A DNA stretch of 25,412 nt from CAZTCJ01 sp964612085 (GTDB lineage: Bacteria; Pseudomonadota; Alphaproteobacteria; JAJFIK01), in assembly GCA_964612085.1 (NCBI GenBank), contig CAZTCJ010000057.1:1-25412 (forward strand), given 5' to 3'. Below the pieces are notes generated by a model, which had not been told where the DNA came from, did not search any database, and saw only the letters and a list, made by a program, of their open reading frames with translations. Numbering within the stretch: position 1 is the stretch's first letter; every line of letters starts with the position of its first letter. The position numbers were made by a program, and so were the translations under genes. Positions 7,712 through 14,907 of this stretch are shown in pieces.

Positions 7712-8734
7712 ATGAGGGGATTTTGCGCGCTGATTCTGGCCGCTCTGGTCGCCTGGCCGGTGCAGGCCGCCGATTTGCCGGCTTATGAGCAGGACCAGGC
7801 CGTGTCCGGCACTGTCCGGTCCATCGGCTCGGACACGCTGGAGGAAGTGGTCGAGGCGTGGGCCGCCGCGTTCCGCCGGCTCCATCCGGACGTGGACATT
7901 GATATCGAGGCGCTGGGCTCCAACACCGCGCCGCCCGCGCTCACCGAAGGCCGCAGCGATATCGGTCCCATGAGCCGCTCCATGAGCCGGGGCGAGCGCA
8001 ACACCTTCAAGGACGAGCACGGCCACGATCCGGTGGCCTTCGTGGTGGCCCTCGATGCCTTGGCCGTTTATGTGCACAAGGACAATCCGCTTTACGGCCT
8101 GACCCTCCAGCAGCTCGACCAGATCTTCTCCTCCACCCATTCCTGCGGCGGCGACAATGTCAGCCGCTGGGACGAGCTGGTGGTGGCGACCCGGACTTTG
8201 CAAGACATCAAGCTTCACAGCCGGAACGAACTGTCCGGCACCTACGACTACTTCAAGGAAAAGGCCCTGTGCGGCGGCGAGTTCAAGCGCTCGGTGACCC
8301 TGCACGACAGCTCCGCCGACGTGGTCGAGGCGGTGGCCGCCGACATCAACGCCATCGGTTATTCGGGCCTGGGCTACGAGACCGAAGGCGTGCGCACCCT
8401 GGCGATCGGCGACGGGCCGGGTTTTTCGGAGACCCGGTATTTCCCCATCATGGTCGAGCGCTTCAAGGATTCCGACGATCCCAAGCGGCGCTACGCCTAT
8501 GTGGTGGACGGCCGCTATCCCCTGTCGCGGCCGCTCTATCTCTATGTGAACAAGACACCGGGCGAGACGCTGCCCGAGGCCGTCGAGGCCTTTATCCGCT
8601 TTGCCCTGTCGCGCGAAGGCCAGGCCATCGTGGAGCGCATCGGTTTCGTGCCGCTCGACGAGGACGGCGTGCGCGACGAGCGCCGCAAACTGCAAGCCGA
8701 TTACAAGCCGCGCCGCTGGTGGTGGTTCGACTGA
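7712..8734 (+). CDS. PstS-like phosphate-binding periplasmic protein
   Basis: This is a 340-residue secreted substrate-binding protein of the PstS/PBP-like type, expected to bind phosphate in the periplasm. Residues 1-20 form a signal peptide (ALILAALVAWPVQA, cleavage before AD). The mature start GTVRSIGSDTLEEVVEAW matches the first anion-binding loop of PstS. IGPMSRSMS near residue 90 and SRNELSGTYDYFKE near residue 170-183 match the other two ligand-contact regions (the SGT turn in particular), and INAIGYSGLGY is the usual hinge segment. The two cysteines at THSCGG and ALCGG could form a disulfide. The start at 7712 is supported by AGAGGGGAGAAGGG just upstream. Unusually, no pstC, pstA or pstB follows; instead a PiT-like permease begins 45 bp downstream on the same strand. 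It could supply that permease, scavenge phosphate for a distant Pst system, or act as a sensor. Confidence 0.87.
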   Translation: MRGFCALILAALVAWPVQAADLPAYEQDQAVSGTVRSIGSDTLEEVVEAWAAAFRRLHPDVDIDIEALGSNTAPPALTEGRSDIGPMSRSMSRGERNTFKDEHGHDPVAFVVALDALAVYVHKDNPLYGLTLQQLDQIFSSTHSCGGDNVSRWDELVVATRTLQDIKLHSRNELSGTYDYFKEKALCGGEFKRSVTLHDSSADVVEAVAADINAIGYSGLGYETEGVRTLAIGDGPGFSETRYFPIMVERFKDSDDPKRRYAYVVDGRYPLSRPLYLYVNKTPGETLPEAVEAFIRFALSREGQAIVERIGFVPLDEDGVRDERRKLQADYKPRRWWWFD

Positions 8735-8779
8735 AGTGACAGCGCGCGTATCGCGCACCTTGATTGGGGGACCTGAGCC

Positions 8780-9850
8780 ATGGCGCTAGGCTGGCCTGAA
8801 ATCTTCATGTTCGTGGGCTTTGTGTTCGCGGCCTATTCCATCGTCGCCAATGACGCGATCCAGACGCTCGGCACGTTCCTGAGTTCCAACAGCCACCGGC
8901 CCTGGTGGCTCCTGTGGGCCTATGCCAGCTCGATCCTGGTGGCGGTCATGGTCTATGGCTGGATCGTCAACTATGGCGACATCGCCTATGGCCGGCTCGA
9001 GAAGTTTCCCGAACCGGAAGGCGGCATCACCTGGATCCACGCCATTCCGCCCATTTTCATCCTGCTGCTGACGCGCTTCGGCGTGCCGGTCTCCACCACC
9101 TTCCTGGTGCTGACCGTGTTCGCGCCCACCAATATGCAGAAGGTGCTGACGAAATCGATCATGGGCTACGGCGTGGCCATCCTGGTTGGCTTCGTGATCT
9201 ATCTGGTGGTGGCGCGCCTGTTCGAGCGTTATTTCATCCGCACCGACGGCTCCAAGCCCGGCTGGTACTGGGTGGTGCTGCAATGGCTGTCCACCGGCTT
9301 CTTGTGGAGCCAGTGGCTCATCCAGGATCTGGCCAATATCTTCGTGTATCTGCCGCGCGAGCTGAGCGTGGAACTGCTGATCTTCTCGGTGGTTCTGATG
9401 CTGCTTCTGCATGCGATCATTTTCGCCCGCCGCGGCGGCGAGATTCAGGCCATCGTCACCGCCAAGACGAACACCACCGATATCCGTTCCGCCACCATCA
9501 TCGACTTCATCTACGGCTTCATCCTGCTTTACTTCAAGCAACTCTCGAACCTGCCCATGTCGACGACCTGGGTGTTCCTGGGGCTTCTGGCGGGACGGGA
9601 AATCGCCCTGACCCTGATGATCCAGCACCGGCCCTTCACCCAGTCGCTGATGATCGCGGCCAAGGATATGGGCAAGGCCCTGATCGGCCTGGCTGTCAGC
9701 GTGGCGCTGGCCTTCGGGCTTCCGGTGCTTGACCGGGTGGTGTTCGGCGGCAGCGGCGGCTCGGACGACAACGCCTCAAGCCGCAAGGACGACCAGCCCG
9801 TGGCGGAGAGCCAGGTATCGTCAAGCGGCGGCGGCAGTCCGGGGCAGTAG
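8780..9850 (+). CDS. Diverged PiT-like inorganic phosphate permease
   Basis: This is a 356-residue multi-pass membrane protein that I place as a distant member of the PiT (inorganic phosphate transporter, SLC20-like) family, secondary carriers of phosphate. Two copies of the family signature can be seen. ANDAIQTLGT at residues 23-32 resembles the NDxANxxGT motif and is followed by PVSTT at 103-107. QDLANIFVYL at 182-191 resembles the second NDVANAxGP motif and is followed by PMSTT at 259-263. The spacing within the two halves is nearly equal (82 and 79 residues), as expected for an inverted-repeat carrier. In the second copy the usual ND is QD, so it is clearly diverged. About nine or ten helices are visible. 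The tail after residue 323 is Gly/Ser/Asp-rich and probably disordered. The ATG at 8780 follows GGGGGACC by 8-9 bases. It lies 45 bp after the PstS-like gene and probably shares its transcript. Confidence 0.72.
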   Translation: MALGWPEIFMFVGFVFAAYSIVANDAIQTLGTFLSSNSHRPWWLLWAYASSILVAVMVYGWIVNYGDIAYGRLEKFPEPEGGITWIHAIPPIFILLLTRFGVPVSTTFLVLTVFAPTNMQKVLTKSIMGYGVAILVGFVIYLVVARLFERYFIRTDGSKPGWYWVVLQWLSTGFLWSQWLIQDLANIFVYLPRELSVELLIFSVVLMLLLHAIIFARRGGEIQAIVTAKTNTTDIRSATIIDFIYGFILLYFKQLSNLPMSTTWVFLGLLAGREIALTLMIQHRPFTQSLMIAAKDMGKALIGLAVSVALAFGLPVLDRVVFGGSGGSDDNASSRKDDQPVAESQVSSSGGGSPGQ

Positions 9851-9866
9851 CGCGCATCTTCCAAAC

Positions 9867-9892
9867 GTCATCCTGGCCTGCGCCAGGATGAC
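9867..9892 (+). terminator. Hairpin after the pstS-like/PiT-like unit, probable terminator
   Basis: This is a perfect 11-bp stem (GTCATCCTGGC with GCCAGGATGAC) around a 4-base loop, followed by TGTTTCTC. It begins 16 bp after the permease stop and 8 bp before the stop of the convergent protease gene, so it may end transcription from either side. The T-tract is modest. The GTCATCCTGG arm resembles palindromes often repeated in alphaproteobacterial genomes, so it might instead be a copy of a dispersed REP-like element. Confidence 0.55.
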
Positions 9893-9899
9893 TGTTTCT

Positions 9900-12461
9900 C
9901 TAGTGCGGGTGCTCGCAGAACCAGCAGGTATCGCAATGGGCGCCGTGCAGCAATCTATATGCTTCTAAACCGATGGGGCTGCCGGGCGGCGTGCGCGGCA
10001 TATCCGGCGTGGGCGCATCGTCCATATGCCGGATCTGGGCCAGGGCCGTCCGCAGGCGGATCAGGGTCAGGTCTTCGTCCGGCGGTACGCCGTCGCTTAG
10101 ATTGTCCAGGCGCTCGATCAGCTCTTCGATCCGGGCCTCGACCCGGGTGGCGATCGCCGGATGGGCCGAACGGCCCAGCAGGGTCATGCGGGCGAGAAAC
10201 CGGCCGATCACCGCTTCGCGGATCTGGCTATAGCGCGCCGGTTCGCCCCGTTCCGCCCGGAACACCTGTTCCGTAAGCTGATTGAACACATCGTCGAGGC
10301 TCGGCAGGCCCGGATCCAAGGCCTTGGCCTGGTAAAGGCGGGTGAGGCGCTGCTCGTCCAGAATGGCGTCGATGGTCAGGCCCGCCGCGACCGAGGCGGC
10401 CTGCAGCTCATCGAAGGCCGGGAAGGCGTTGGAACGGAATTCCTCGCGGGAATAGGTGCCGTCGAACCAGCTCCGGTTGCCCGGCTGCAGCAGAGCCGCC
10501 GTTTCCTCTGGCAGAGCCAGGAAGCCCGGCTCCAGAGTTCGGAGCAGGGTGGTGAGCGCCAGGCGTTGCTCCGCCCCCGGAACAGGGGCCGTGCCCGCCG
10601 TGCCGTCGCCTTCGACGGCGTAGGTGAAGGTCATGCCGCCCAGTACCTTGGCCGCCGCGTCGATCTGATAACGGTGATAGAGATAGACCGGCACGATGAT
10701 GTCCTTGAGCGCCGCCACGGGCTGGCCGTCCGGCAGATTGGCGAGGCCGAAATCGGCGAGCGCCAGGCTGCGCACCGCCATGGCTTCTTCCAAGGCGGCA
10801 ACGGGATCGCTGCCATTGTCCCACAGGCTGCCCGCCGGATGGGCGCCGCCCAAGGGCCTGGCATGGGCATCGCTGATGAAGGTGTGTTCGCGGACCGCTT
10901 CCCGCGCAATGGCCTCAAGCGCCGCCTCTTCGTCCGTATCCGGTGCGAACTGGGAATAGAGATAGCGCACGGTGAGTTTGTCCCAGGAGCCGATGCCCAC
11001 ATCGTAAGCCTGACTGAAATCGAGGGTGTCGTCATCGCGCACCCGCACCAGCGGCGCCGGATAGTCCATCACCGACGCCCGGCCGTCATAAGTGCTGGCG
11101 GCGAAATTGTGCACGAAGCCGAGCCCGTGGCCCACCTCATGGGCAGAAAGCTGGCGCAGGCGGGCGAGCGACAGGGTCAGGGGATCGTCCGGATCCCCCG
11201 GTGCGCTCGATGTATCGGTCAGGCCCTCGAAAATGCGCTTGTCCTGGCGCACACGGAGCGAGCCCAAAGTGATCACCGCTTTGATGATTTCGCCCGTGCG
11301 CGGATCATAGATCGGATTGCCGTAGGACCAGCCGCGGGTCTGTCGGTGCACCCATTGGATCACATTGTAGCGGGCATCGAGCGGGTGAACGCCCTCGGGC
11401 AGTTCCTCCACTTGGTAGGCATCCTTGAAGCCCGCTTCCTCGAAGGCTTCCGCCCACCAGCGCGCGCCGTCGATCAGGGCGGAGCGTACCTGTTCCGGCG
11501 CGCCGGGATCCACATAGAAGACAATGGGCTCCTTGACGGGCGAGCGCTCCGCCGACGGATCGGTTTTTTCCAGCCGGTGGCGCAGGGCGAAGCGCTGGTC
11601 GATGGGGGCGTCCAGATCCGCCGCGTAATCGGCCACGGGCAGGGCGATCGCGCCTGTGCGCGGATCGGCCTTGCGCGGGGTGTAGCCGTCATCGGGCAGG
11701 CGCACGAAGGAATGGTGCAGGGTGAGGGTAACCGCTTCGGGCACCGGCGCGGTGGCCTGGACTTCCCCTCCCGGCTCGTTGGACGCGAAGGTCAGATGGG
11801 CTTCCAGCTCCACATTGTCGGGAAAGACCAGGCTGGCGTCCGGGTTGACGGTGCTGCGCATGGGGTCGAGGGAGAAGGCGCCCTGGCCGCGCCGTTGCAG
11901 ATGCCGCGCTACATTCAGCGTATCGCTGGTCAGAAGATCCGACAGATCGATCAGCACCGAGCCGTCGTCATGGGTGGCTTTGACGGGCGTGGCCCACAGC
12001 GTGGAGCGGGCGAAGGATTCCTCCGTCGCCAGACGTTCCTTGGCGTTCTCGCTCTCAGCCGTGAAGCGCGTGTTCTCGGCCACCATGAAGACCGTCTCGC
12101 CGCGCACTTCGAAGCGCACCACCACCGGGTTGCCGCCCCAGCCTCGGTCGAGACCCACCGGATTGGAGCCCAACCCTGAGCGTAGATAACTCAGATGGAT
12201 GGCCCGCGCGCTTACGCGCGTTTCCGCATCGGGTGCGGGCAGGCGCATGAGCACCGCTGCCTTGTCCGCATTGGTATAGACCGTGAAAAAGCCCTCCAGC
12301 GCTTCGTGATCGGCGATGGCGGCCGCGAAGGCATCGGGGGCCTCTTCCTGCGCATCGCCGCCCGTGTCCTGGCGGTCCAGAAGCAGCAGACCCAAGGCGG
12401 CCAGTGCCGTGCCAAGTGCCAGAATGAACGCGATCACGATCGCAATGCGGTCCGTCGTCAT
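9900..12461 (-). CDS. Membrane-anchored zinc-dependent metalloprotease (metzincin-type, DUF5117/DUF4953-like)
   Basis: This is an 853-residue exported protein. A signal anchor lies at residues 6-28 (IAIVIAFILALGTALAALG), and the rest should be periplasmic or extracellular. The zinc site HEVGHGLGFVH at residues 441-451 is a full HExxHxxGxxH metzincin motif, and a Met-turn candidate SVMDYP follows about 17 residues later. The regions before it (GLGSNPVGLDRGWGGNPVVV, and PIVFYVDPGAPEQVRSALID leading into a helix WWAEAFEEAGF) match the large bacterial zinc-dependent metalloprotease group with DUF5117 and DUF4953 domains. Substrates of this group are mostly unknown. The ATG at 12461 follows GGAGG by about 9 bases; an ATG at 12524 would add a non-hydrophobic leader before the signal anchor and is less likely. 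The protein ends in CDTCWFCEHPH, a Cys/His cluster that may bind metal. It converges on the phosphate-transport unit. Confidence 0.85.
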   Translation of the reverse strand: MTTDRIAIVIAFILALGTALAALGLLLLDRQDTGGDAQEEAPDAFAAAIADHEALEGFFTVYTNADKAAVLMRLPAPDAETRVSARAIHLSYLRSGLGSNPVGLDRGWGGNPVVVRFEVRGETVFMVAENTRFTAESENAKERLATEESFARSTLWATPVKATHDDGSVLIDLSDLLTSDTLNVARHLQRRGQGAFSLDPMRSTVNPDASLVFPDNVELEAHLTFASNEPGGEVQATAPVPEAVTLTLHHSFVRLPDDGYTPRKADPRTGAIALPVADYAADLDAPIDQRFALRHRLEKTDPSAERSPVKEPIVFYVDPGAPEQVRSALIDGARWWAEAFEEAGFKDAYQVEELPEGVHPLDARYNVIQWVHRQTRGWSYGNPIYDPRTGEIIKAVITLGSLRVRQDKRIFEGLTDTSSAPGDPDDPLTLSLARLRQLSAHEVGHGLGFVHNFAASTYDGRASVMDYPAPLVRVRDDDTLDFSQAYDVGIGSWDKLTVRYLYSQFAPDTDEEAALEAIAREAVREHTFISDAHARPLGGAHPAGSLWDNGSDPVAALEEAMAVRSLALADFGLANLPDGQPVAALKDIIVPVYLYHRYQIDAAAKVLGGMTFTYAVEGDGTAGTAPVPGAEQRLALTTLLRTLEPGFLALPEETAALLQPGNRSWFDGTYSREEFRSNAFPAFDELQAASVAAGLTIDAILDEQRLTRLYQAKALDPGLPSLDDVFNQLTEQVFRAERGEPARYSQIREAVIGRFLARMTLLGRSAHPAIATRVEARIEELIERLDNLSDGVPPDEDLTLIRLRTALAQIRHMDDAPTPDMPRTPPGSPIGLEAYRLLHGAHCDTCWFCEHPH

Positions 12462-12662
12462 GCCCGAAGCCCTCCACTGGTTTCGTCTATTACCGCACGA
12501 TCTGGCCTGTCTGTCATGGTTCACCGTCCCTCAGTCGCTACCGGCCCGCTATACGACTTGAGAGTGAACAGAGTTGGACAAAATCTCATATTTATTGATT
12601 CCATGATCGTCGAAATATCTGTACAGACTTCTTTCCATCAACTGTCAAAAGGGAGGAGTCCG

Positions 12663-13223
12663 ATGAGGGTTCGGCATTGGATTGTGGCGTTGGGCATGGC
12701 GGCCGTGATGGCGGCGGGCAGTGCGCGGGCCGAGGAGCGGTATGACGTGTTCGTACAGGTGACGGGCGTCGAGGCGTTGAGCGAGATGGACGACGGCTCG
12801 CCGGCTGATTTTTCATTCCATCTTTATCAAAACGGTGATCGGATTTTCCTATCGCGCCGCATCGATAACACCAACATTCTGTCGGCGGAGGCGGTGGAAA
12901 GCTGGCACCGGGGCATCGATCTGCGCTGTCCTTCGAGTGGCAATTGCGCCACGGCGCTCGCCTTCCGGCTGTGCGACCGGGACCCGCGCGGCGTCTCCGG
13001 CCAGTGCGATCCGGCCGACCTGTCGGCGGGCAGCGATAGCGACGGAATCGCCCGCGTGACGCTCTATCCCCATGATTGCCGTCTGGAAATCGACGGCGAT
13101 GCCATGGACGGCGACCGCGACAATGGCCTTGTCTGCAGGTTCGGTGTGAGCCTCGAAGGCGCCGATGGCGGGCCGGCCAACAAGGCCCGGCTGACCGCCG
13201 ACATCACGGTGACGCCGCGCTGA
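12663..13223 (+). CDS. Secreted protein of unknown function
   Basis: I do not recognise this 186-residue protein. It has a clear signal peptide (residues 1-23, ending AGSARA before EERYDVF) and a strong ribosome site (GGGAGGAG, 5 bases before ATG 12663). The frame stays open for about 470 bases upstream, but that part overlaps the metalloprotease gene on the other strand and lacks a signal peptide. The mature protein has six cysteines (in CPSSGNC, LCDRDPRGVSGQCD, HDCR and LVCR), which suggests up to three disulfides, and acidic stretches such as GDAMDGDRDNG. It looks beta-rich. It is divergent from the protease gene across 201 bp and is followed by a strong terminator, so it is a single-gene unit. 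Confidence 0.8.
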   Translation: MRVRHWIVALGMAAVMAAGSARAEERYDVFVQVTGVEALSEMDDGSPADFSFHLYQNGDRIFLSRRIDNTNILSAEAVESWHRGIDLRCPSSGNCATALAFRLCDRDPRGVSGQCDPADLSAGSDSDGIARVTLYPHDCRLEIDGDAMDGDRDNGLVCRFGVSLEGADGGPANKARLTADITVTPR

Positions 13224-13238
13224 TAAAACCGGGGTCAT

Positions 13239-13271
13239 GGCCTGGAGGCTTACCGCCTCTGGGCCTTTTTT
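13239..13271 (+). terminator. Rho-independent terminator
   Basis: The arms GGCCTGGAGGC (13239-13249) and GCCTCTGGGCC (13255-13265) pair over 11 positions, including two G-U pairs, around the loop TTACC. Six T residues follow directly (13266-13271). It lies 15 bp after the stop of the secreted protein gene and separates it from the ArsR-family gene. Confidence 0.9.
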
Positions 13272-13303
13272 CCGATCAATGTCCAGTCGCCTTTCAAATC
13301 GCA

Positions 13304-13323
13304 GTCTGCTAGACAAGTGGTCT
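13304..13323. promoter_or_regulatory. Clustered GTCT/AGAC half-sites upstream of an ArsR-family gene
   Basis: GTCT (13304), AGAC (13311) and GTCT (13320) alternate in orientation just upstream of the ArsR start at 13339, giving two overlapping small dyads. ArsR repressors bind dyads over their own promoters, so this is a candidate autoregulatory site. Four-base half-sites are short and could be chance. Confidence 0.25.
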
Positions 13324-13338
13324 GAAAGGTAGAGGATC

Positions 13339-13716
13339 ATGAATCAGATTGATGCCGTTCTCGGGCTTACCGCTCTGGCGCAGGACACCCGTCTGCGGGT
13401 GTTCCGCCTTTTGGTCGAGCATGCCGAGGATGGCCTGCCCGCCGGTGAAATCGCGCGCGCGCTGGACGTGCCGCAGAACACCATGTCGTCCCATCTGAGC
13501 ATTCTGACCAATGCCGGTCTGACGCGCCTGCGCCGCGATGGCCGGCGCGTGATTTACAAGGTGGATCTGCAGTCCGTGCGGGCGCTTTTGGCCTTCCTGG
13601 TTCAGGATTGCTGTAAGGGCCGGCCGGAAGCCTGTTCCGCCTTGCTCGACGAGATCGCCCCGTTATGCTGCGATAAAGAGGAGGACGCGGCGCCCGAAGC
13701 CGCCACGGTGCCCTGA
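13339..13716 (+). CDS. ArsR/SmtB family metalloid-responsive repressor
   Basis: This is a 125-residue winged-helix repressor of the ArsR family. The core reads LAQDTRLRVFRLLVEHAEDG, then IARALDVPQNTMSSHLSILT as the recognition helix-turn-helix, and DGRRVIYKVDL as the wing. It carries a cysteine-rich C-terminal part: Cys91 and Cys92 with Cys99 in DCCKGRPEAC, then Cys110 and Cys111. Vicinal or closely spaced cysteines of this kind bind As(III) or Sb(III) in several ArsR lineages, so metalloid sensing is likely but inferred. AGAGGA precedes the ATG at 13339. No arsenic pump or reductase is adjacent. The next gene, 84 bp downstream, encodes a DUF4336 protein, so its targets may lie elsewhere. Confidence 0.87.
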   Translation: MNQIDAVLGLTALAQDTRLRVFRLLVEHAEDGLPAGEIARALDVPQNTMSSHLSILTNAGLTRLRRDGRRVIYKVDLQSVRALLAFLVQDCCKGRPEACSALLDEIAPLCCDKEEDAAPEAATVP

Positions 13717-13722
13717 GAAATT

Positions 13723-13762
13723 TTTTGGAAATGCGCCGGGCCGGTGATGCCACTTTCCAAAA
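13723..13762. repeat. Perfect 9-bp inverted repeat between the ArsR-family and DUF4336 genes
   Basis: TTTTGGAAA (13723-13731) and TTTCCAAAA (13754-13762) are exactly complementary, with 22 GC-rich bases between them. It starts 7 bases after the ArsR stop and ends 38 bases before the next start codon. No T-tract follows the second arm, so it is not a standard terminator in the plus direction. It may be an operator for the DUF4336 gene or an mRNA hairpin. Confidence 0.5.
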
Positions 13763-13800
13763 GGGCCCTGACTGTGAAAGAGCCATGACTGGGGAGCGGC

Positions 13801-14502
13801 ATGACGGGGTCACCTCTGATCTCCATTGGCGATGAGATCTGGATCGCGGACGGTCCGAAGATCACTTTCATGGGTATGCCTCTTCCGACCCGCATGACGG
13901 TCGTGCGCTTGAGCGGCGGGCGCCTGTGGGTGCATTCGCCCGTGGCGCCGGTCTCCGCCTTCGAGCAGCCCTTGGAAGAGCTGGGCCAGGTCGGCGCCAT
14001 CGTCGCCCCCAACAAATATCATCATTTGTTTCTACCCGAATGGATCGCGCGCTATCCGCAAGCCGCCGTCTACGGAGGGCCGGGCCTGAAGGAAAAGCGC
14101 ACCGACATCACGTTCCATGCGGATCTGACGGAAGACGCGCCGGAAGAGTGGGCCGATGCGATCGGGCAGACCGTGTTCCCCGACAATCGCCTGTTCGATG
14201 AGGTGGTTTTTTTCCATCATGCTTCGTCCACGCTGATCCTGACCGACCTGATCATCAATGTGCGGACGGATGAGTACAATGTGTTCCAGAAGCTCTTCGC
14301 TTCGCTGGACCGCATGGCCTGGCCCAAGGGCGGCACGCCCAACAGCTATAAGCTCGCTCAGAAGTCCAAGGTCCGGGCGCGCGAGGCCGTCCGTAAAATG
14401 ATCGATTGGAACCCCAAAGCGGTCATCATCGCCCATGGGGAGTGGTTTCCGGAAAACGGCACGGCCGTCCTGCGGGAGCGCCTCAAATGGGTGGGGATCT
14501 GA
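13801..14502 (+). CDS. DUF4336 domain-containing protein (metallo-beta-lactamase-like fold)
   Basis: This is a 233-residue cytoplasmic protein of the DUF4336 group, which resembles the metallo-beta-lactamase fold but has no assigned reaction. Diagnostic segments are MTVVRLSGGRLWVHSPV near residue 32, IVAPNKYHHLFLPEWI near 67-82, STLILTDLIINV near 143-154, and KAVIIAHGEWF near 206-216. The usual HxHxDH metal motif is not present; HH at 74-75 and HG at 212-213 are the remaining candidate ligands. GGGGAGCGGC precedes the ATG at 13801. It follows an ArsR-type metalloid sensor by 84 bp and may be regulated by it, but the pairing is only positional. Confidence 0.8.
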   Translation: MTGSPLISIGDEIWIADGPKITFMGMPLPTRMTVVRLSGGRLWVHSPVAPVSAFEQPLEELGQVGAIVAPNKYHHLFLPEWIARYPQAAVYGGPGLKEKRTDITFHADLTEDAPEEWADAIGQTVFPDNRLFDEVVFFHHASSTLILTDLIINVRTDEYNVFQKLFASLDRMAWPKGGTPNSYKLAQKSKVRAREAVRKMIDWNPKAVIIAHGEWFPENGTAVLRERLKWVGI

Positions 14503-14523
14503 AAATCTGAAAATCTAAAATTC
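14500..14523. repeat. Three tandem AT-rich octamers at a gene end
   Basis: TGAAAATC, TGAAAATC and TAAAATTC follow one another directly. The first octamer contains the stop codon of the DUF4336 gene. The patch is strikingly AT-rich for this DNA and lies just upstream of the next promoter (14535), so it might act as an UP-like element or simply be slippage. Confidence 0.45.
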
Positions 14524-14534
14524 TCCTCACCCTA

Positions 14535-14576
14535 TTGACCGATCATTCGTGTTCAGATACATAACCTTATGGTTAT
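14535..14576 (+). promoter_or_regulatory. Promoter with palindromic operator over the start codon of an ArsR-family gene
   Basis: TTGACC (14535-14540) is a good -35 element, and after 17 bases comes TACATA (14558-14563), a weak -10. A perfect inverted repeat ATAACC-TTAT-GGTTAT (14561-14576) overlaps the -10 and the ATG at 14569, a fitting place for autorepression by the encoded ArsR protein. Initiation 6-7 bases past the -10 would fall at the start codon itself. No ribosome binding site is visible upstream, so the mRNA may be leaderless. Confidence 0.5.
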
Positions 14577-14907
14577 TGATAAAGACCAGCTCGATCGCGT
14601 CTTCGGCGCGCTGTCCGATGCCACAAGGCGCGGCATGCTCTCCCGGCTGGCGCAAGGCGAGGCCAGCATTACCGAACTCGCCGCGCCCTACGCCATGTCG
14701 CAGCCGGCGATCTCCAAACATATGCGGGTTCTGGAAAAGGCGGGCCTGATCACCCGCACCCGCCGGGGACGGGAGCACATCATCCGGGCCAATCCGGGCC
14801 CCGCGGAACAGGCGGGCGGCTGGATCGCCTATTACGCCCGGTTCTGGAACCGGCACTTCGATGCCGTGGATGCCTATCTGAAAGAAACACAAGGAGACCA
14901 GAAATGA
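14569..14907 (+). CDS. ArsR family repressor paired with an SRPBCC protein
   Basis: This is a 112-residue winged-helix repressor. FGALSDATRRGMLSRLAQGE and ITELAAPYAMSQPAISKHMR followed by VLEKAGLI are the typical ArsR core, with RRGREHIIRANP as the wing. It has no cysteine, so it is not a thiol-metal sensor. This subtype is usually encoded next to an SRPBCC (AHSA1-like) gene that it is thought to control. Here its stop overlaps the next start (ATGA at 14904-14907), which shows translational coupling. The ATG at 14569 has no upstream Shine-Dalgarno sequence and sits inside a palindrome; a leaderless message is likely. The signal it senses is unknown. Confidence 0.9.
   Translation: MVIDKDQLDRVFGALSDATRRGMLSRLAQGEASITELAAPYAMSQPAISKHMRVLEKAGLITRTRRGREHIIRANPGPAEQAGGWIAYYARFWNRHFDAVDAYLKETQGDQK

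Noticed and set aside
7550..8758. A 402-residue minus-strand open frame
   Set aside because: It runs antisense through the PstS-like gene, which has a signal peptide and ligand motifs; the antisense product has none.
9867..9892. A dispersed REP element
   Set aside because: The arm sequence is suggestive, but no second copy was found by eye in the window. It is listed as a probable terminator.
10161..12179. A 672-residue plus-strand open frame
   Set aside because: It is antisense to the zinc metalloprotease, which has a full HExxHxxGxxH motif and a ribosome site. The antisense product has shadow-type composition.
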